NCBI GenBank assembly: GCA_035946955.1
Contig: DASYYE010000126.1
Span: 1 to 42,204 of the forward strand
Direction: 5' to 3'
Length of the DNA: 42,204 nt
Origin: DASYYE01 sp035946955
GTDB lineage: Bacteria > Actinomycetota > Actinomycetes > Streptosporangiales > Streptosporangiaceae
The notes under the pieces were generated by a model. It ran no database searches. It was not told the origin of the DNA and was given only the letters and a program-made list of their open reading frames with translations. Below are positions 8,445-17,804 of this stretch, one piece after another. How positions within the stretch are numbered: the first letter of the stretch is position 1; every line of letters starts with the position of its first letter. A program made the translations under genes and the position numbers.

Positions 8445-9896
8445 ATGTACCTGAACGTCTTCACGCAGTGCTCGCCCTCCCCGCAGTTCAAAGGGTTCTG
8501 GCGCCACCCGGCGGACCGGAGCGCCACCGGCTACCGGTCGCTGGAGTACTGGACCGACCTGGCCACCCGGCTGGAACAGGCATGTGTGGATGCCCTGTTC
8601 TTCGCCGACATCCATGGCGCCTACGACGTGTACCGGGGGTCGTGGCAGACCGCGGTCAAGCATGCGGTGCAGATCCCCTCGATCGACCCGGCGCTGGTGA
8701 TCCCAGCCTGTGCGGCGGTCACGAGGTCGCTGGGTTTCGCGGTCACCTACTCGACCACCTACCACCCCCCCTATGAGTGCGCCCGGCTGTTCAGCTCGCT
8801 GGACCATCTGACCCGCGGGCGCATCGGCTGGAACATCGTCACGTCCTATCTGCGGTCTGCGGAAGGCAACGGGCTGGGGTGCTACCTCGACCACGACGAG
8901 CGCTACGACCGCGCCGACGAGTACGTCGCGGTGGCCAGGGCGTTGTGGGAGCAGAGCTGGGAGACGGGCGCGGTGGTCAGGGACGCGGCGACGGACACGT
9001 TCGCCGACCCGGCCATGGTGCACGAGGTCAACCACGCCGGCCGGTGGTTCAGCGTGCGCGGGCCACACCAGTGCGAGCCATCGCCGCAGCGGACCCCCGT
9101 GCTGTACCAGGCGGGTGCCTCCTCGCGCGGGCTGGACTTCGCTGCCCGCCATGCCGAGGTGGTGTTCCTCACCCTGTCCGACCCGGCCAGCGGGCGGCCG
9201 CAGGTCGAGGAGTTGCGCGCCCGGGTGGCCAAGTTCGGCCGCGACCCCGCGGGCATCAAAGCGCTGCAGGGCACCATGGTGATGGTGGGCGAGGACCGGG
9301 CCGAGGCCCGGCAGCGGGCCGAGGACTATGTGCGGTTGTGGAGCGGCGAAGGCCAGCTCGCCAAGTGGTGCGGCTGGATGGACGTGGACCTCGCCGCCTA
9401 CCCCGACGACACACCGGTCTCGGAGATCAACGGGCAGGGCAGCCGCAGTTTCGTCGGGTTCCTGAAGCGGCTCAGCCCGGACCGTGAGTGGACCGTGGCC
9501 GACGTCCGTTACCTGGTCGCCACGCCACGCCGCCCGCGCCGCAACAGCCCGGTCACGCTCTTTGGCACGGTCGGCGAGGTCGCCGACCGGATCGAGGAGT
9601 GGCTGGAGACCGCGGGCGTCGACGGGTTCAACCTGATCCCGTGCCCGACCACGCAGGGCATCGACGACATCTGCGACCGGCTGGTCCCCGAGTTGCAGCG
9701 GCGCGGCCTGTTCCGCACCGCCTACGACCCCGCCGAGACCACCCTGCGGGAGCGTTACTTCGGCGCGGGCAACCGCGGTTGCATGGCCGCGCCTATGGAG
9801 CCCGCTGAGGAGGCTGCCCGGGAGCCCGCCCGGGAACCCGCCCAGCGGGCTGCCCAGGAGCCCGCCCAGAGGCTGTCCGCCTCTGCTGTCGGCTGA
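8445..9896 (+). CDS. FMN-dependent monooxygenase, NtaA/SnaA/DszA type
   Basis: 483-residue flavin-dependent oxygenase of the bacterial luciferase superfamily; these enzymes use FMNH2 from a separate reductase and O2. Family landmarks are FWRHP near residue 17, LEQACVDALFFAD, LGFAVTYSTTYHPPYECARLFSSLDHLTRGRIGWNIVTS (in pieces, about 85-135), YDRADEYVAVARALWE and DGFNLIP near the C-terminus. The ATG at 8445 was chosen because homology starts at MYLNVFTQ; reading upstream would run through the promoter repeats. The last 30 residues are a low-complexity Glu-Pro-Ala/Ala-Gln-Arg tail not expected for the family. No flavin reductase is encoded in the window. A hydroxylation or Baeyer-Villiger type step on the pathway product is inferred from context. 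Confidence 0.85.
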   Translation: MYLNVFTQCSPSPQFKGFWRHPADRSATGYRSLEYWTDLATRLEQACVDALFFADIHGAYDVYRGSWQTAVKHAVQIPSIDPALVIPACAAVTRSLGFAVTYSTTYHPPYECARLFSSLDHLTRGRIGWNIVTSYLRSAEGNGLGCYLDHDERYDRADEYVAVARALWEQSWETGAVVRDAATDTFADPAMVHEVNHAGRWFSVRGPHQCEPSPQRTPVLYQAGASSRGLDFAARHAEVVFLTLSDPASGRPQVEELRARVAKFGRDPAGIKALQGTMVMVGEDRAEARQRAEDYVRLWSGEGQLAKWCGWMDVDLAAYPDDTPVSEINGQGSRSFVGFLKRLSPDREWTVADVRYLVATPRRPRRNSPVTLFGTVGEVADRIEEWLETAGVDGFNLIPCPTTQGIDDICDRLVPELQRRGLFRTAYDPAETTLRERYFGAGNRGCMAAPMEPAEEAAREPAREPAQRAAQEPAQRLSASAVG

Positions 9897-9944
9897 GAAT
9901 CCCTGGCAGGCGGATGCTGTCGGCTAGGAACCCCTGGCAGGCGG
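9884..9944 (+). repeat. Two 31-bp tandem copies spanning the monooxygenase stop codon
   Basis: The block beginning TGCTGTCGGCT at 9884 is repeated with a 31-bp period from 9915, with a few substitutions (GAGAATCCC versus AGGAACCCC). The gene's TGA stop (9894-9896) lies in copy one; copy two carries TAG at the matching place. This is a local duplication and extends the repetitive 3' end of the gene. Confidence 0.8.
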
Positions 9945-9995
9945 GCAAAGCGGACAAAGGGCGTCCGGTACCGGCTCCCAATGGTCACCGCGTGC

Positions 9996-10107
9996 ATGAA
10001 TGTGCGCGGACGGACAGGACCGGCCCGTGGCAAGAGCACAAATGATCTTCGCGACCATGATCGATGTCCCGCCACGTACAAAAGATTCTCCGTCTGCGCA
10101 CATTCAT
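9996..10107. repeat. MITE-like element, copy A (112 bp with 19-bp inverted ends)
   Basis: The ends are an inverted repeat: ATGAATGTGCGCGGACGGA at 9996-10014 against its complement at 10089-10107, 18 of 19 matching. The interior contains GATCGATGTCCCGCC at 10061 and CGTACAAAAG. A related element with the same interior and ends lies at 25238-25413. Outside the ends, GGTCAC (9983) and GTGACC (10112) extend the symmetry imperfectly. No gene is seen in the surrounding space 9897-10437. A non-autonomous mobile element or dispersed structured repeat is inferred. Confidence 0.6.
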
Positions 10108-10386
10108 CTGCGTGACCGCGCATACCGCGACCAGAGCAGTCGCCAGCGGCAGTGGAACCGCCAGCAGAACACCGAACGAGCCGATAACAGCAAGATACGA
10201 GGCCATCGGCGCACCGAGGCGCGCTGTCCGGCCAGCTTGACCCGCGTGGGCGCTGACGCCTGCCCCGCTGTCCCTGGCGCGGTCCTTGCCCACGAGCCAT
10301 TTCCTGTGGACCGTGTCGTGGGGGAGTCGTCCGGTGTCGTGCGTTCCGGTTGACCGTCCAGTTTCGGCGGACATAGGCTCTCCTAT

Positions 10387-10413
10387 AACTTTTAGGAAAG
10401 TTTCCTATTAGTT
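10387..10413. promoter_or_regulatory. Palindromic operator candidate upstream of the GH18 gene
   Basis: The core TAGGAAAGTTTCCTA at 10393-10407 is a perfect palindrome about a central G. The symmetry extends to 27 bp with two mismatched pairs. It lies 24 nt before the GTG start of the secreted glycosidase gene, in an AT-richer patch that probably contains the promoter. It resembles palindromes in front of some actinomycete chitosanase or glycosidase genes, where a repressor binds; that link is from memory and not proven here. Confidence 0.6.
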
Positions 10414-10437
10414 CATGCTCTCTCCCAGGGAGGTTGA

Positions 10438-11535
10438 GTGAGCCAGTCCCCGCTCCGCCTGGCGCACCTCACGGCCGTGCCCCCCAGACGGCTCAAGTCA
10501 GTGACCGCAGCAGCCGCCGCCGCCCTCTTCGTAACCGCAGGTGGGATAGCAGGTGCAGTGCTGGTGACGGCGAATGCCGCGTCCGCTGCGTCAGCGCCCG
10601 CCTCGCACGCAGCAGCCCTGACGGCGAACTGGTACGAGTCGGCGCCGTACTACTACGCGATGGACCCCAAGGGCCCCGTCCTGACCAAAGTCATGACGGC
10701 CACCGGGGCTAAGGCGTTCGACTTCGCCTTCATCCTGGCCAGCAATGGCTCCTGCTCACCCGCGTGGGAGGGCACCGACCCCATTTCCTCGGACACCAGC
10801 GTGGCCAGCCACATCAGGAACGTCCGCAGCCACGCCGGTGACGTGATCGTCTCCATGGGCGGCTACAACGGCACCAAGCTCGGCCAGGTGTGCGGGTCCG
10901 CGGCCGCGACCGCAGCCGCCTACCAGCAGGTGATCACCAAGTACGGCCTGCACGCGTTCGACTTCGACCTCGAGGAACCCGAGATCGAGAGCTCCTCCGC
11001 GATCGCCAACGAGCTCGGCGCCGCGAAGATCCTGCAGCAGAACAACCCGGGCCTGTTCGAGTCGGTCACCATGCCTAGCACCGGCACTGGCGCGAACTAC
11101 TTCGGCGGGCTGCTGATGGACGAGGCGAAGACCCTGGGCTACACCCCCAACGACTACAGCATCATGCCGTTCGACGGCGGGTTCAACGGAGCCGCATCGC
11201 AGGTCACGGCCTTGCAGGACTTCAACGGCCAGCTCATGAGCCACTTCGGCTGGACCAGCGCGACGGCGTATGCCCATGAGGGTTTCTCCGGCATGAACGG
11301 CCGCACCGACTCGGCCGAGTACTTCTACCAGAGCGACTTCCAGACGGTGCTGAACTTCGCGGAGAGCAACCACATGGGCCGGTTCACGTTCTGGTCGCTC
11401 AACCGCGACCGTCAGTGCAACCCACCGGGCAACAACGGCAACCTGTCCAGCGAGTGCAGCAGTGTCCCCCAGAAGGCCTGGGACTTCACCCGCTTCACCG
11501 TCCAGTTCGCCAAGACCGGCCGGCTAAGGACCTGA
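10438..11535 (+). CDS. Secreted GH18-family chitinase-like protein
   Basis: 365 residues from a GTG preceded by GGGAGG. Residues about 1-50 are a signal peptide: basic start, long Ala/Val-rich hydrophobic stretch, ASAASA cleavage area. The mature part is one glycoside hydrolase 18 barrel: SMGGYNG corresponds to the SxGG strand, and AFDFDLEE places D175, D177 and the catalytic acid E179; the first Asp of the DxxDxDxE motif is His172. IMPFDGGF is the region of the usual M-x-Y-D motif, and FTFWSLNRD the last strand. No carbohydrate-binding module is present. Expected to act outside the cell on chitin or a related glycan. It lies alone behind a palindromic operator and is probably not part of the pathway. 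Confidence 0.8.
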   Translation: MSQSPLRLAHLTAVPPRRLKSVTAAAAAALFVTAGGIAGAVLVTANAASAASAPASHAAALTANWYESAPYYYAMDPKGPVLTKVMTATGAKAFDFAFILASNGSCSPAWEGTDPISSDTSVASHIRNVRSHAGDVIVSMGGYNGTKLGQVCGSAAATAAAYQQVITKYGLHAFDFDLEEPEIESSSAIANELGAAKILQQNNPGLFESVTMPSTGTGANYFGGLLMDEAKTLGYTPNDYSIMPFDGGFNGAASQVTALQDFNGQLMSHFGWTSATAYAHEGFSGMNGRTDSAEYFYQSDFQTVLNFAESNHMGRFTFWSLNRDRQCNPPGNNGNLSSECSSVPQKAWDFTRFTVQFAKTGRLRT

Positions 11536-11572
11536 GCGGCAGACCGTCCGGGCTGGGCCCCGGCTGCACCAC

Positions 11573-12721
11573 TCAGAAGCTGCCGGGGTCCACCTCCGCC
11601 CCAGCCAGCAGCGCGCCCACGGTGGCGTAGAAGTCGCGGCCGTTCACGAAGTGCTGGCCAGCGGTGTGGATGTCACGCAGCCGCCGCTGCAGCGGTGAGG
11701 TGTCGTAGACGGCCGACCCGCCAGCGAGCGCGAACGCGGCGTGGACCGCCTCGGTGGCCAGCGAGGTAACCTGTGAGGCGGTCGCGCGCAGGCACGCACG
11801 CTCCAGCGGCGCCACCTGCTGCCCGGATGCGACCGCGCCCCAGGAGGCGCGGGCCTGCTCGTGCAGTAGTGCCCGGGCCGCACGCAGCCTCAGGTGCGCT
11901 TCGCCCAGCCGGTCCTGGAACACCGGTGCGGCGCTCATCGAGGTCCGGCTGAACGACCGGCGCCGTCCCGTGGCCGCCAGTTCGGCGACCTCGTCGAGGG
12001 CGCCCTGGGCGATCCCCACCGACGACGCGGCCACCAGCAGTCCCGCCAGCGCGATGGTGAAGACTGCCCGCTGTGCCTGCGGTGTGGCGGGGTCCAGGCT
12101 GAAGCCGCGCCAGTCCGGGCAGGCGAGCCCCTTCACCCGCACGTCGTGGCTGGCGGTGCCGCGCAGCCCCAGGACATGCCATGTGTCTTCGATGTCGAGT
12201 TCCGCGGCGGGGAACAGCATCATCCGGGTCAGGGGTGTCCCGTCGGGTGTCAGGCAGGGCGAGCGGCCGTCCACCACGAGGCAGTTCAGGTAGACCCACT
12301 GCGCGTGCGGGCACCCGGTCACGAACGGCCACTGCCCGTTGACCCGCCAGGTTCCGTCGCCGCTGGCGGCGGCACGGCCCTTGGGCGCGACCGCACCGGC
12401 GCCCCACACGTCCGGGCCCGCCGCATAGACCTCCTGCTGCGCCTGCTCAGGGAAGCAGCCAAACAGGAGGTGGGCCAGGCCGACCTGGCCGATCAGCCAG
12501 CCGGCCGAGCCATCGGCCCGGGCGAGCTCCTCGATCACTGCGAGCGCGTCGGCGAGCGGGAGCCCGCCGCCGCCGTGGCGGGCTGGCACTAGCATGCGCA
12601 GGCAGCCTGCCTCGCCCAACCGTGTGATGACCTCTTTCGGCGCCTGCCGGGTCTCCTCGACGTCGCGGGCGCACTTGGCGAGCGTGGGTGCCAGTTCGGC
12701 TACCAAAGACAAGTCCGTCAC
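11573..12721 (-). CDS. Flavin-dependent oxygenase of acyl-CoA dehydrogenase fold (HsaA/DszC-like)
   Basis: 382 residues. The sequence follows the acyl-CoA dehydrogenase fold: N-terminal helices (EVITRLGEAGCLRMLVP), GGGGLPLADALAVIEELARADGSAGW, a beta domain with WRVNGQWPFVTGC, HAQWVYLNC, and WHVLGLRGTASHDVRVKG. A C-terminal helix bundle ends the chain. WPFVTGC and DTWHVLGLRGTASHDV are features of the group D two-component flavin monooxygenases such as HsaA and DszC rather than of true dehydrogenases, so aromatic or carbon hydroxylation is more likely than desaturation; the latter is the alternative. The GTG at 12721 was chosen because homology begins there and the heptad repeats then lie 22 nt upstream, as for the other cluster genes. 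Its reductase is not in the window. Confidence 0.75.
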   Translation of the reverse strand: MTDLSLVAELAPTLAKCARDVEETRQAPKEVITRLGEAGCLRMLVPARHGGGGLPLADALAVIEELARADGSAGWLIGQVGLAHLLFGCFPEQAQQEVYAAGPDVWGAGAVAPKGRAAASGDGTWRVNGQWPFVTGCPHAQWVYLNCLVVDGRSPCLTPDGTPLTRMMLFPAAELDIEDTWHVLGLRGTASHDVRVKGLACPDWRGFSLDPATPQAQRAVFTIALAGLLVAASSVGIAQGALDEVAELAATGRRRSFSRTSMSAAPVFQDRLGEAHLRLRAARALLHEQARASWGAVASGQQVAPLERACLRATASQVTSLATEAVHAAFALAGGSAVYDTSPLQRRLRDIHTAGQHFVNGRDFYATVGALLAGAEVDPGSF

Positions 12722-12743
12722 GCACAACACTCTACGGCGGACT

Positions 12744-12804
12744 CTTGTATCTTGTAAGTGTGTCGGGTACATCTTGTATGTCTCGTAACTCGTATGTCTT
12801 GTCC
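12744..12804 (-). promoter_or_regulatory. Heptad direct repeats in divergent promoter (site 2, two clusters)
   Basis: On the minus strand TTACAAG-ATACAAG fills 12744-12757, ending 22 nt before the flavin oxygenase start. A second cluster at 12773-12804 reads GGACAAG, AC, ATACGAG, TTACGAG, AC, ATACAAG. This is the densest set of the motif in the window, with six heptads between genes starting at 12721 and 12831. Confidence 0.6.
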
Positions 12805-12830
12805 GGCGTAACACACGTGAGGACGGCGCG

Positions 12831-14492
12831 GTGAGCACAGACGCATCCGAATCGCTGCTGAGCTGGGTGAGCGACCCCGACCCAGGCCGGGGGATCCGCT
12901 TCGCACTGCCCGGCACCGAATGGGACCTGTGGACCTATGACCGGCTCGCGGGCCTGGTACGGCAGGCCGCGGCCGGCCTGCGTGCGCGCGGTGTCAGGCG
13001 CGGCGATGTGGTGTCGCTGGTGCAGCGCTCCGGCCCCCACTTCGTGGGCAGCGTGTTCGGCGCGATGATGGTCGGCGCCATCCCCTCGCCGATCGCCCCA
13101 CCACTGACGTTCCAAGACCCGGACGTCTACCGTGACCACGTCACTGGCCTGACGCAGACGGCCCGCCCAGCGCTGGTCGTCACCGACGCGGACCTGGCCG
13201 GCAGCATCGCCAGCATGGTCGAAGTGGCGCCCGTGGTCACCACCGCAGACATCCTGTCCCCGGACGCCCTGGACGTGCCCGAACCTGGCGAGACCGCCTT
13301 GCTCCAGTTCACCTCCGGCTCCAGCGGACGTGCCCGCGGCGTGGCGGTCCCGGCGGCAGCGCTCGCCGTCAATGTGGCGGCCATCCGGGCGTGGCTGCGG
13401 ATGACGCCCGAGGACGCCACGGCGTCGTGGCTGCCGATCCACCACGACATGGGCCTCATCGGCTGCCTGATCACCCCGGTCGTGAACCGCAGTGACCTGT
13501 GGTTGCTGCCACCCGAGGAGTTCATCCACAACCCAGTGCGCTACCTGCGCTGCTTCGATGCCCCCAGCCCCGGTCAACCCGGCGCTGTGCTGACCTCGAT
13601 GCCGAACTTCGGGCTCGGCTACGTCACCCGCCGGGTCAAGCCGCAGGCGCTCGCGGGCATGGACTTCTCGGCCTGGCGGACCGTCATCGTCGGGGCGGAG
13701 CGCGTCGATGACCAGGTGCTCGACCGGTTCTGCGCACTGCTCGGCCCGCACGGGCTGGACCGCCGGGCCATCCTCCCCGCCTATGGGATGGCCGAAGCGA
13801 CCCTCGCCGTGACCGGCCTGCCGCTGGAAGAGGAGTGGCGCACGGTGCGGTTCGGCCCGGACGCACAGCCGGTCACCGGCTGTGGCCGCCCGCTGGGCGG
13901 CGTGTCGGTGAGTGTGCGGGACGAGCAGGACCAGGAACTGCCCGACGGCCAGGTCGGCGAGATCGTCGTGACCGGGCCTTCGGTGGCGCGCGGCTACCAG
14001 CACCAGGGCGAGTCGGCCTCGCTGACACGGATCGAAGACGGCGTGCTGCACACCGCCGACGCCGGGTTCCTGGTGGATGGTCAGCTCTTTGTGCTCGGCC
14101 GGCTCGGTGACAGCCTCAAACTGCGCGGCCGTGCCGTGTTCGCGGAAGACCTGGAGCTGGCCATGGGCCAGGCCGGAGTGCCACCGCTGCGGATGGCCGC
14201 GTTGCTCGGCTACCGGGCGGGCGCTCCCACCGTGGTCGCGGTCTTTGAACAGGCCAGGCCGGAATGGCTGGAGACGGCCACGCACCTCCTGCGGCGCAGT
14301 ACGGAAGGCGCCGAGGTGGTGCTACTGGACGCCCCCCGGGGCGCCATCGCCCGGACGTCCAGTGGCAAACCAAAACGCAGGCGGCTCTGGCAAGCCTTTG
14401 TCGACGACGACATGGCAGGCGCGGTTGAGGTACCTATCCCGTCCGCAGCGCGGACGCAGACACTCGAAATGGCACCGGGAGGAAACAGATGA
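12831..14492 (+). CDS. Fatty-acyl-AMP ligase (FAAL-type)
   Basis: 553-residue member of the ANL adenylating family that activates a carboxylic acid as its AMP ester for transfer to an ACP. Visible motifs are LLQFTSGSSGRARGV (P-loop, about 158-172), SWLPIHHDMGLIGCLI (the HHDMG block characteristic of FAAL enzymes), ILPAYGMAEATLAV, HTADAGFLVDGQLFVLGRLGDSLKLRG, and the catalytic lysine K513 in SSGKPKRRR. The GTG at 12831 follows GTGAGGA. The stop overlaps the start of an ACP gene by 4 nt, so the expected acceptor is that ACP. It could supply a medium- or long-chain starter, or reactivate a finished polyene chain. It is a different class from the aryl ligase at 20861-22465. Confidence 0.85.
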   Translation: MSTDASESLLSWVSDPDPGRGIRFALPGTEWDLWTYDRLAGLVRQAAAGLRARGVRRGDVVSLVQRSGPHFVGSVFGAMMVGAIPSPIAPPLTFQDPDVYRDHVTGLTQTARPALVVTDADLAGSIASMVEVAPVVTTADILSPDALDVPEPGETALLQFTSGSSGRARGVAVPAAALAVNVAAIRAWLRMTPEDATASWLPIHHDMGLIGCLITPVVNRSDLWLLPPEEFIHNPVRYLRCFDAPSPGQPGAVLTSMPNFGLGYVTRRVKPQALAGMDFSAWRTVIVGAERVDDQVLDRFCALLGPHGLDRRAILPAYGMAEATLAVTGLPLEEEWRTVRFGPDAQPVTGCGRPLGGVSVSVRDEQDQELPDGQVGEIVVTGPSVARGYQHQGESASLTRIEDGVLHTADAGFLVDGQLFVLGRLGDSLKLRGRAVFAEDLELAMGQAGVPPLRMAALLGYRAGAPTVVAVFEQARPEWLETATHLLRRSTEGAEVVLLDAPRGAIARTSSGKPKRRRLWQAFVDDDMAGAVEVPIPSAARTQTLEMAPGGNR

Positions 14493-14788
14493 CCGAACAG
14501 AGCACCGCGGTTGAGCAGCGGTCCGAGGAGAGCATCCGCGGCTACGTCGCCGACATCGTGCTCGAGCTCGCCCCGAACCCCGATGAGCGTCCCGCCGAGC
14601 CCGGCGCACGGCTGGTCGAGGACCTGGGCTTCCACTCACTCGCCCTGCTCGAGCTCGCCTTCACCCTGGAGGACGAGTTCGACCTGCCGCCCATCGACGA
14701 GGCGACGGCACGGCAGATCACGACGGTCCAGGCCATCGGCGACCACGTGGTCCAGATCCTGGGTTCACGTGGCGCGCTCGCTGCCTGA
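14489..14788 (+). CDS. Acyl carrier protein, partner of the acyl-AMP ligase
   Basis: 99 residues, four-helix carrier protein. The phosphopantetheine site is Ser50 in DLGFHSLALLEL, with the downstream LEDEFDLPPIDE helix II-III region. HSL replaces the more usual DSL, a variant known in carrier proteins of FAAL pathways. The ATG overlaps the ligase stop (ATGA), and the 3' end overlaps the methyltransferase start by 20 nt, so the three genes are translated as one unit. It would be activated by the PPTase encoded at 27830-28612. Confidence 0.85.
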   Translation: MTEQSTAVEQRSEESIRGYVADIVLELAPNPDERPAEPGARLVEDLGFHSLALLELAFTLEDEFDLPPIDEATARQITTVQAIGDHVVQILGSRGALAA

Positions 14789-15884
14789 GTCAGCGGGCGG
14801 CCGTGCCCGCGCGCTGAACGTCCGGTTGTTCATGGCCATGCTGCACACCCAGGAACTCCTCGCGGGGTACCTGGGTGTACGGCTGGGCCTGTACGAGGCG
14901 CTGCAGGCGGGCGCGGCCACCGCTGGCGAACTGGCGGAACGCGCCGGGGTCGCCCCCCGGTATGCCCTGGAGTGGCTGGAACAGCAGGCGGTCGCGGGGT
15001 TCCTGGACGTCGACGACGTCTTCGCCCCCCGCGACTCGCGCCGATACACACTGCCTGCCGAGCACGCAGTGGTGCTCCTCGCCTCTGACAACCCGCTCTC
15101 CATGGCAGCGCTGACGATGCTCCCGCTGGGCGGGGTCGCGGCGGCACTCCCTGGCCTGCTGGACGCCTACCGCGGCGGGCGGGGAGTGCCGGACGCGGCA
15201 TTCGGTGCCGACTGGCGCAATGGCCACTCCGGGGCCAACCGGGCGCTGTTCACCCACGAGCTCCCGGGATGGCTGCCCGCGGTCCTGCCTGCCCTGCACT
15301 CACGCCTGTGTGATGCCCCGGCACGCATAGCCGACGTCGGCTGCGGGGCCGGGTGGGCGGCGCTGGCCCTGGCCGGTGCCTATCCGCATGCGCAGGTCGA
15401 CGGTTACGACCTTGACCCCGAAACAGTGGCGCTCGCGAACGCCAATGCCAAGGCGGGCGGCCTCGCTGACCGGGTCAATTTCCGGTGCGAAGACGCGGCG
15501 GAGGCCGCAGGCACCGACAAGTACGACCTCGTCTGCGTGTTCGACGCACTGCACGAGATGAGCCAGCCCGTCCCGGTCCTGACGGCCTGCCGGGCACTAC
15601 GGGCCGATGCAGGCACCGTCCTGGTGCTGGACGCCCGTGTGGCGCCACGCTTCACCGCACCTGGCGATGAGATCGAGCGTTTCCAGTACGCCACGAGCAT
15701 CCTGCACTGCCTGCCCGTGAGCCTCCCCAGCACCAGCCAGCCGGCCGGCCCCAGCCGGGGGGGCACAGGCACCGTGCTGCGCCCCGACATGGTCCGCCGT
15801 CTGGCCGTGGCTGCTGGCTTCACCGATGCCAGGGAACTCCGCATCAACGACCGCTTCCACCGCCTCTACCACCTGACAGGCTGA
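14769..15884 (+). CDS. Class I SAM-dependent methyltransferase with N-terminal winged helix
   Basis: 371 residues from a GTG at 14769 inside the ACP gene; an ATG at 14832 is an alternative but would remove part of the first helix. Residues about 15-95 are a winged helix (YLGVRLGLYEALQAGAATAGELAERAGVAPRYALEWLEQQ). The Rossmann domain has IADVGCGAGWAALALA, VDGYDLDPETVALA and DLVCVFDALHEM. It is not a close relative of the three COMT-type proteins in this window, and resembles the Rv2258c-like group of methyltransferases. Position in the acyl-AMP ligase/ACP operon suggests a carrier-bound or acid substrate; target atom unknown. The last gene of the unit, it converges on the DUF1707 gene. Confidence 0.8.
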   Translation: MARSLPESAGGRARALNVRLFMAMLHTQELLAGYLGVRLGLYEALQAGAATAGELAERAGVAPRYALEWLEQQAVAGFLDVDDVFAPRDSRRYTLPAEHAVVLLASDNPLSMAALTMLPLGGVAAALPGLLDAYRGGRGVPDAAFGADWRNGHSGANRALFTHELPGWLPAVLPALHSRLCDAPARIADVGCGAGWAALALAGAYPHAQVDGYDLDPETVALANANAKAGGLADRVNFRCEDAAEAAGTDKYDLVCVFDALHEMSQPVPVLTACRALRADAGTVLVLDARVAPRFTAPGDEIERFQYATSILHCLPVSLPSTSQPAGPSRGGTGTVLRPDMVRRLAVAAGFTDARELRINDRFHRLYHLTG

Positions 15885-15958
15885 CCGGCCGGCATAGCCC
15901 CTGGCCGAACCCACCTGCCCGGGCTCGAACAGCCGCCATCCGGCCGGAGCCCAGTAAC

Positions 15959-16714
15959 TCAGCGATCAAGCCGCCGATCCCACCGTGACTCCCGCCGGTG
16001 GCGCTTGTCTTCCAGCCGCATCTCCAGGCGCTCCCGCCTGGCTTCGAGCCTTTCCCGCCGGTCTTCCAGCCTGTCGCGGGGGGTGTACGGCCTTTCCTCG
16101 CGGCGTTCGCCTTTGGGCCTCCGCACGACCACGACCATGCCGAGGCAGGCCATGCCACTGACGATGATGGTCGGGCCACCCGGCTGGCCTGTGCCAGTCG
16201 CCTCGTCTGTGAACTCACCCAGGCACCCGATGCCGTTGACCCGCACATCGGCGTCGTCGGGCACGAAGATCTCGATGGAACCCAGGACCGAGACGGCGTG
16301 GATGGTCACCGTGCGCTCCGCGAACCGGGCCTCGCGCAGGTCGATCTCACCGGAGCCCAGCACCGTCATGGCGCTGAACTGGCTCGGGACGACCCAGGCG
16401 CCCCTACGCTCGAACGAGCTCAGCACCGCGACCGCGGTACCGCCCGACGGCTCACCGCCAAACCGGTCAGGGCTGGACGTCGCTGGGGCCGCGACGGGAC
16501 GGCTGACCGCCGCCGTGGGCGGCAGGTCCGCGGTGATCGGCTCCAGTTCCGCGTATGTCTTGGCCGCGTAGAGCGCCTCCAGGCGCTCCTGCAGCTCATC
16601 CATGCCGATCCGGCCGTCCCCGGCCGCGTCTCGCAGAACCTCCGCAACCCGCTCCCGGTCCTGGTCCGACGCGCGCCAGTGACCAGATTTCGAGTCCTCT
16701 GGTGGGTTCGTCAT
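15959..16714 (-). CDS. DUF1707 / cell-wall-active-antibiotic-response-like protein
   Basis: 251 residues. Residues about 14-68 form the DUF1707 domain (RASDQDRERVAEVLRDAAGDGRIGMDELQERL in pieces, then YAELEPITADLP). The middle, about 95-205, is a beta-helical LiaF-like domain with repeated short strands (TVLGSGEIDLREA, VSVLGSIEIFVP). The C-terminal 50 residues are almost all Arg, Glu and Asp (RLEDRRERLEARRERLEMRL) and should form a long charged helix. There is no membrane segment, unusual among DUF1707 proteins. A common actinobacterial gene of unknown role in envelope or stress response; probably a neighbour rather than a pathway member. Confidence 0.7.
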   Translation of the reverse strand: MTNPPEDSKSGHWRASDQDRERVAEVLRDAAGDGRIGMDELQERLEALYAAKTYAELEPITADLPPTAAVSRPVAAPATSSPDRFGGEPSGGTAVAVLSSFERRGAWVVPSQFSAMTVLGSGEIDLREARFAERTVTIHAVSVLGSIEIFVPDDADVRVNGIGCLGEFTDEATGTGQPGGPTIIVSGMACLGMVVVVRRPKGERREERPYTPRDRLEDRRERLEARRERLEMRLEDKRHRRESRWDRRLDR

Positions 16715-16748
16715 GCCCCGAGCCTACGGCCCGCTGTGTGGCCTGGCT

Positions 16749-17729
<981 letters not shown>

Positions 17730-17804
17730 CGCGACCTCTCATTGCAGCTACAGCCCGACCAGTGCCGAGGTGACAGTGTAGGTGCGTAGTGTCCAGGTTC
17801 CTGA

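Noticed and set aside
11548..11563. Rho-independent terminator between the convergent GH18 and flavin oxygenase genes
   Set aside because: Stem of only 5 bp (CCGGG/CCCGG) and no U run.
12732..14285. 517-codon reading frame antisense to the acyl-AMP ligase gene
   Set aside because: Low-complexity Arg/Gly/His composition and no recognisable motif; the plus-strand gene has full catalytic motifs. Typical shadow frame of high-GC DNA.
14769..14788. Frameshift suspected between the ACP and methyltransferase genes
   Set aside because: The 20-nt overlap is explained by a GTG start in a different frame; both proteins are complete.
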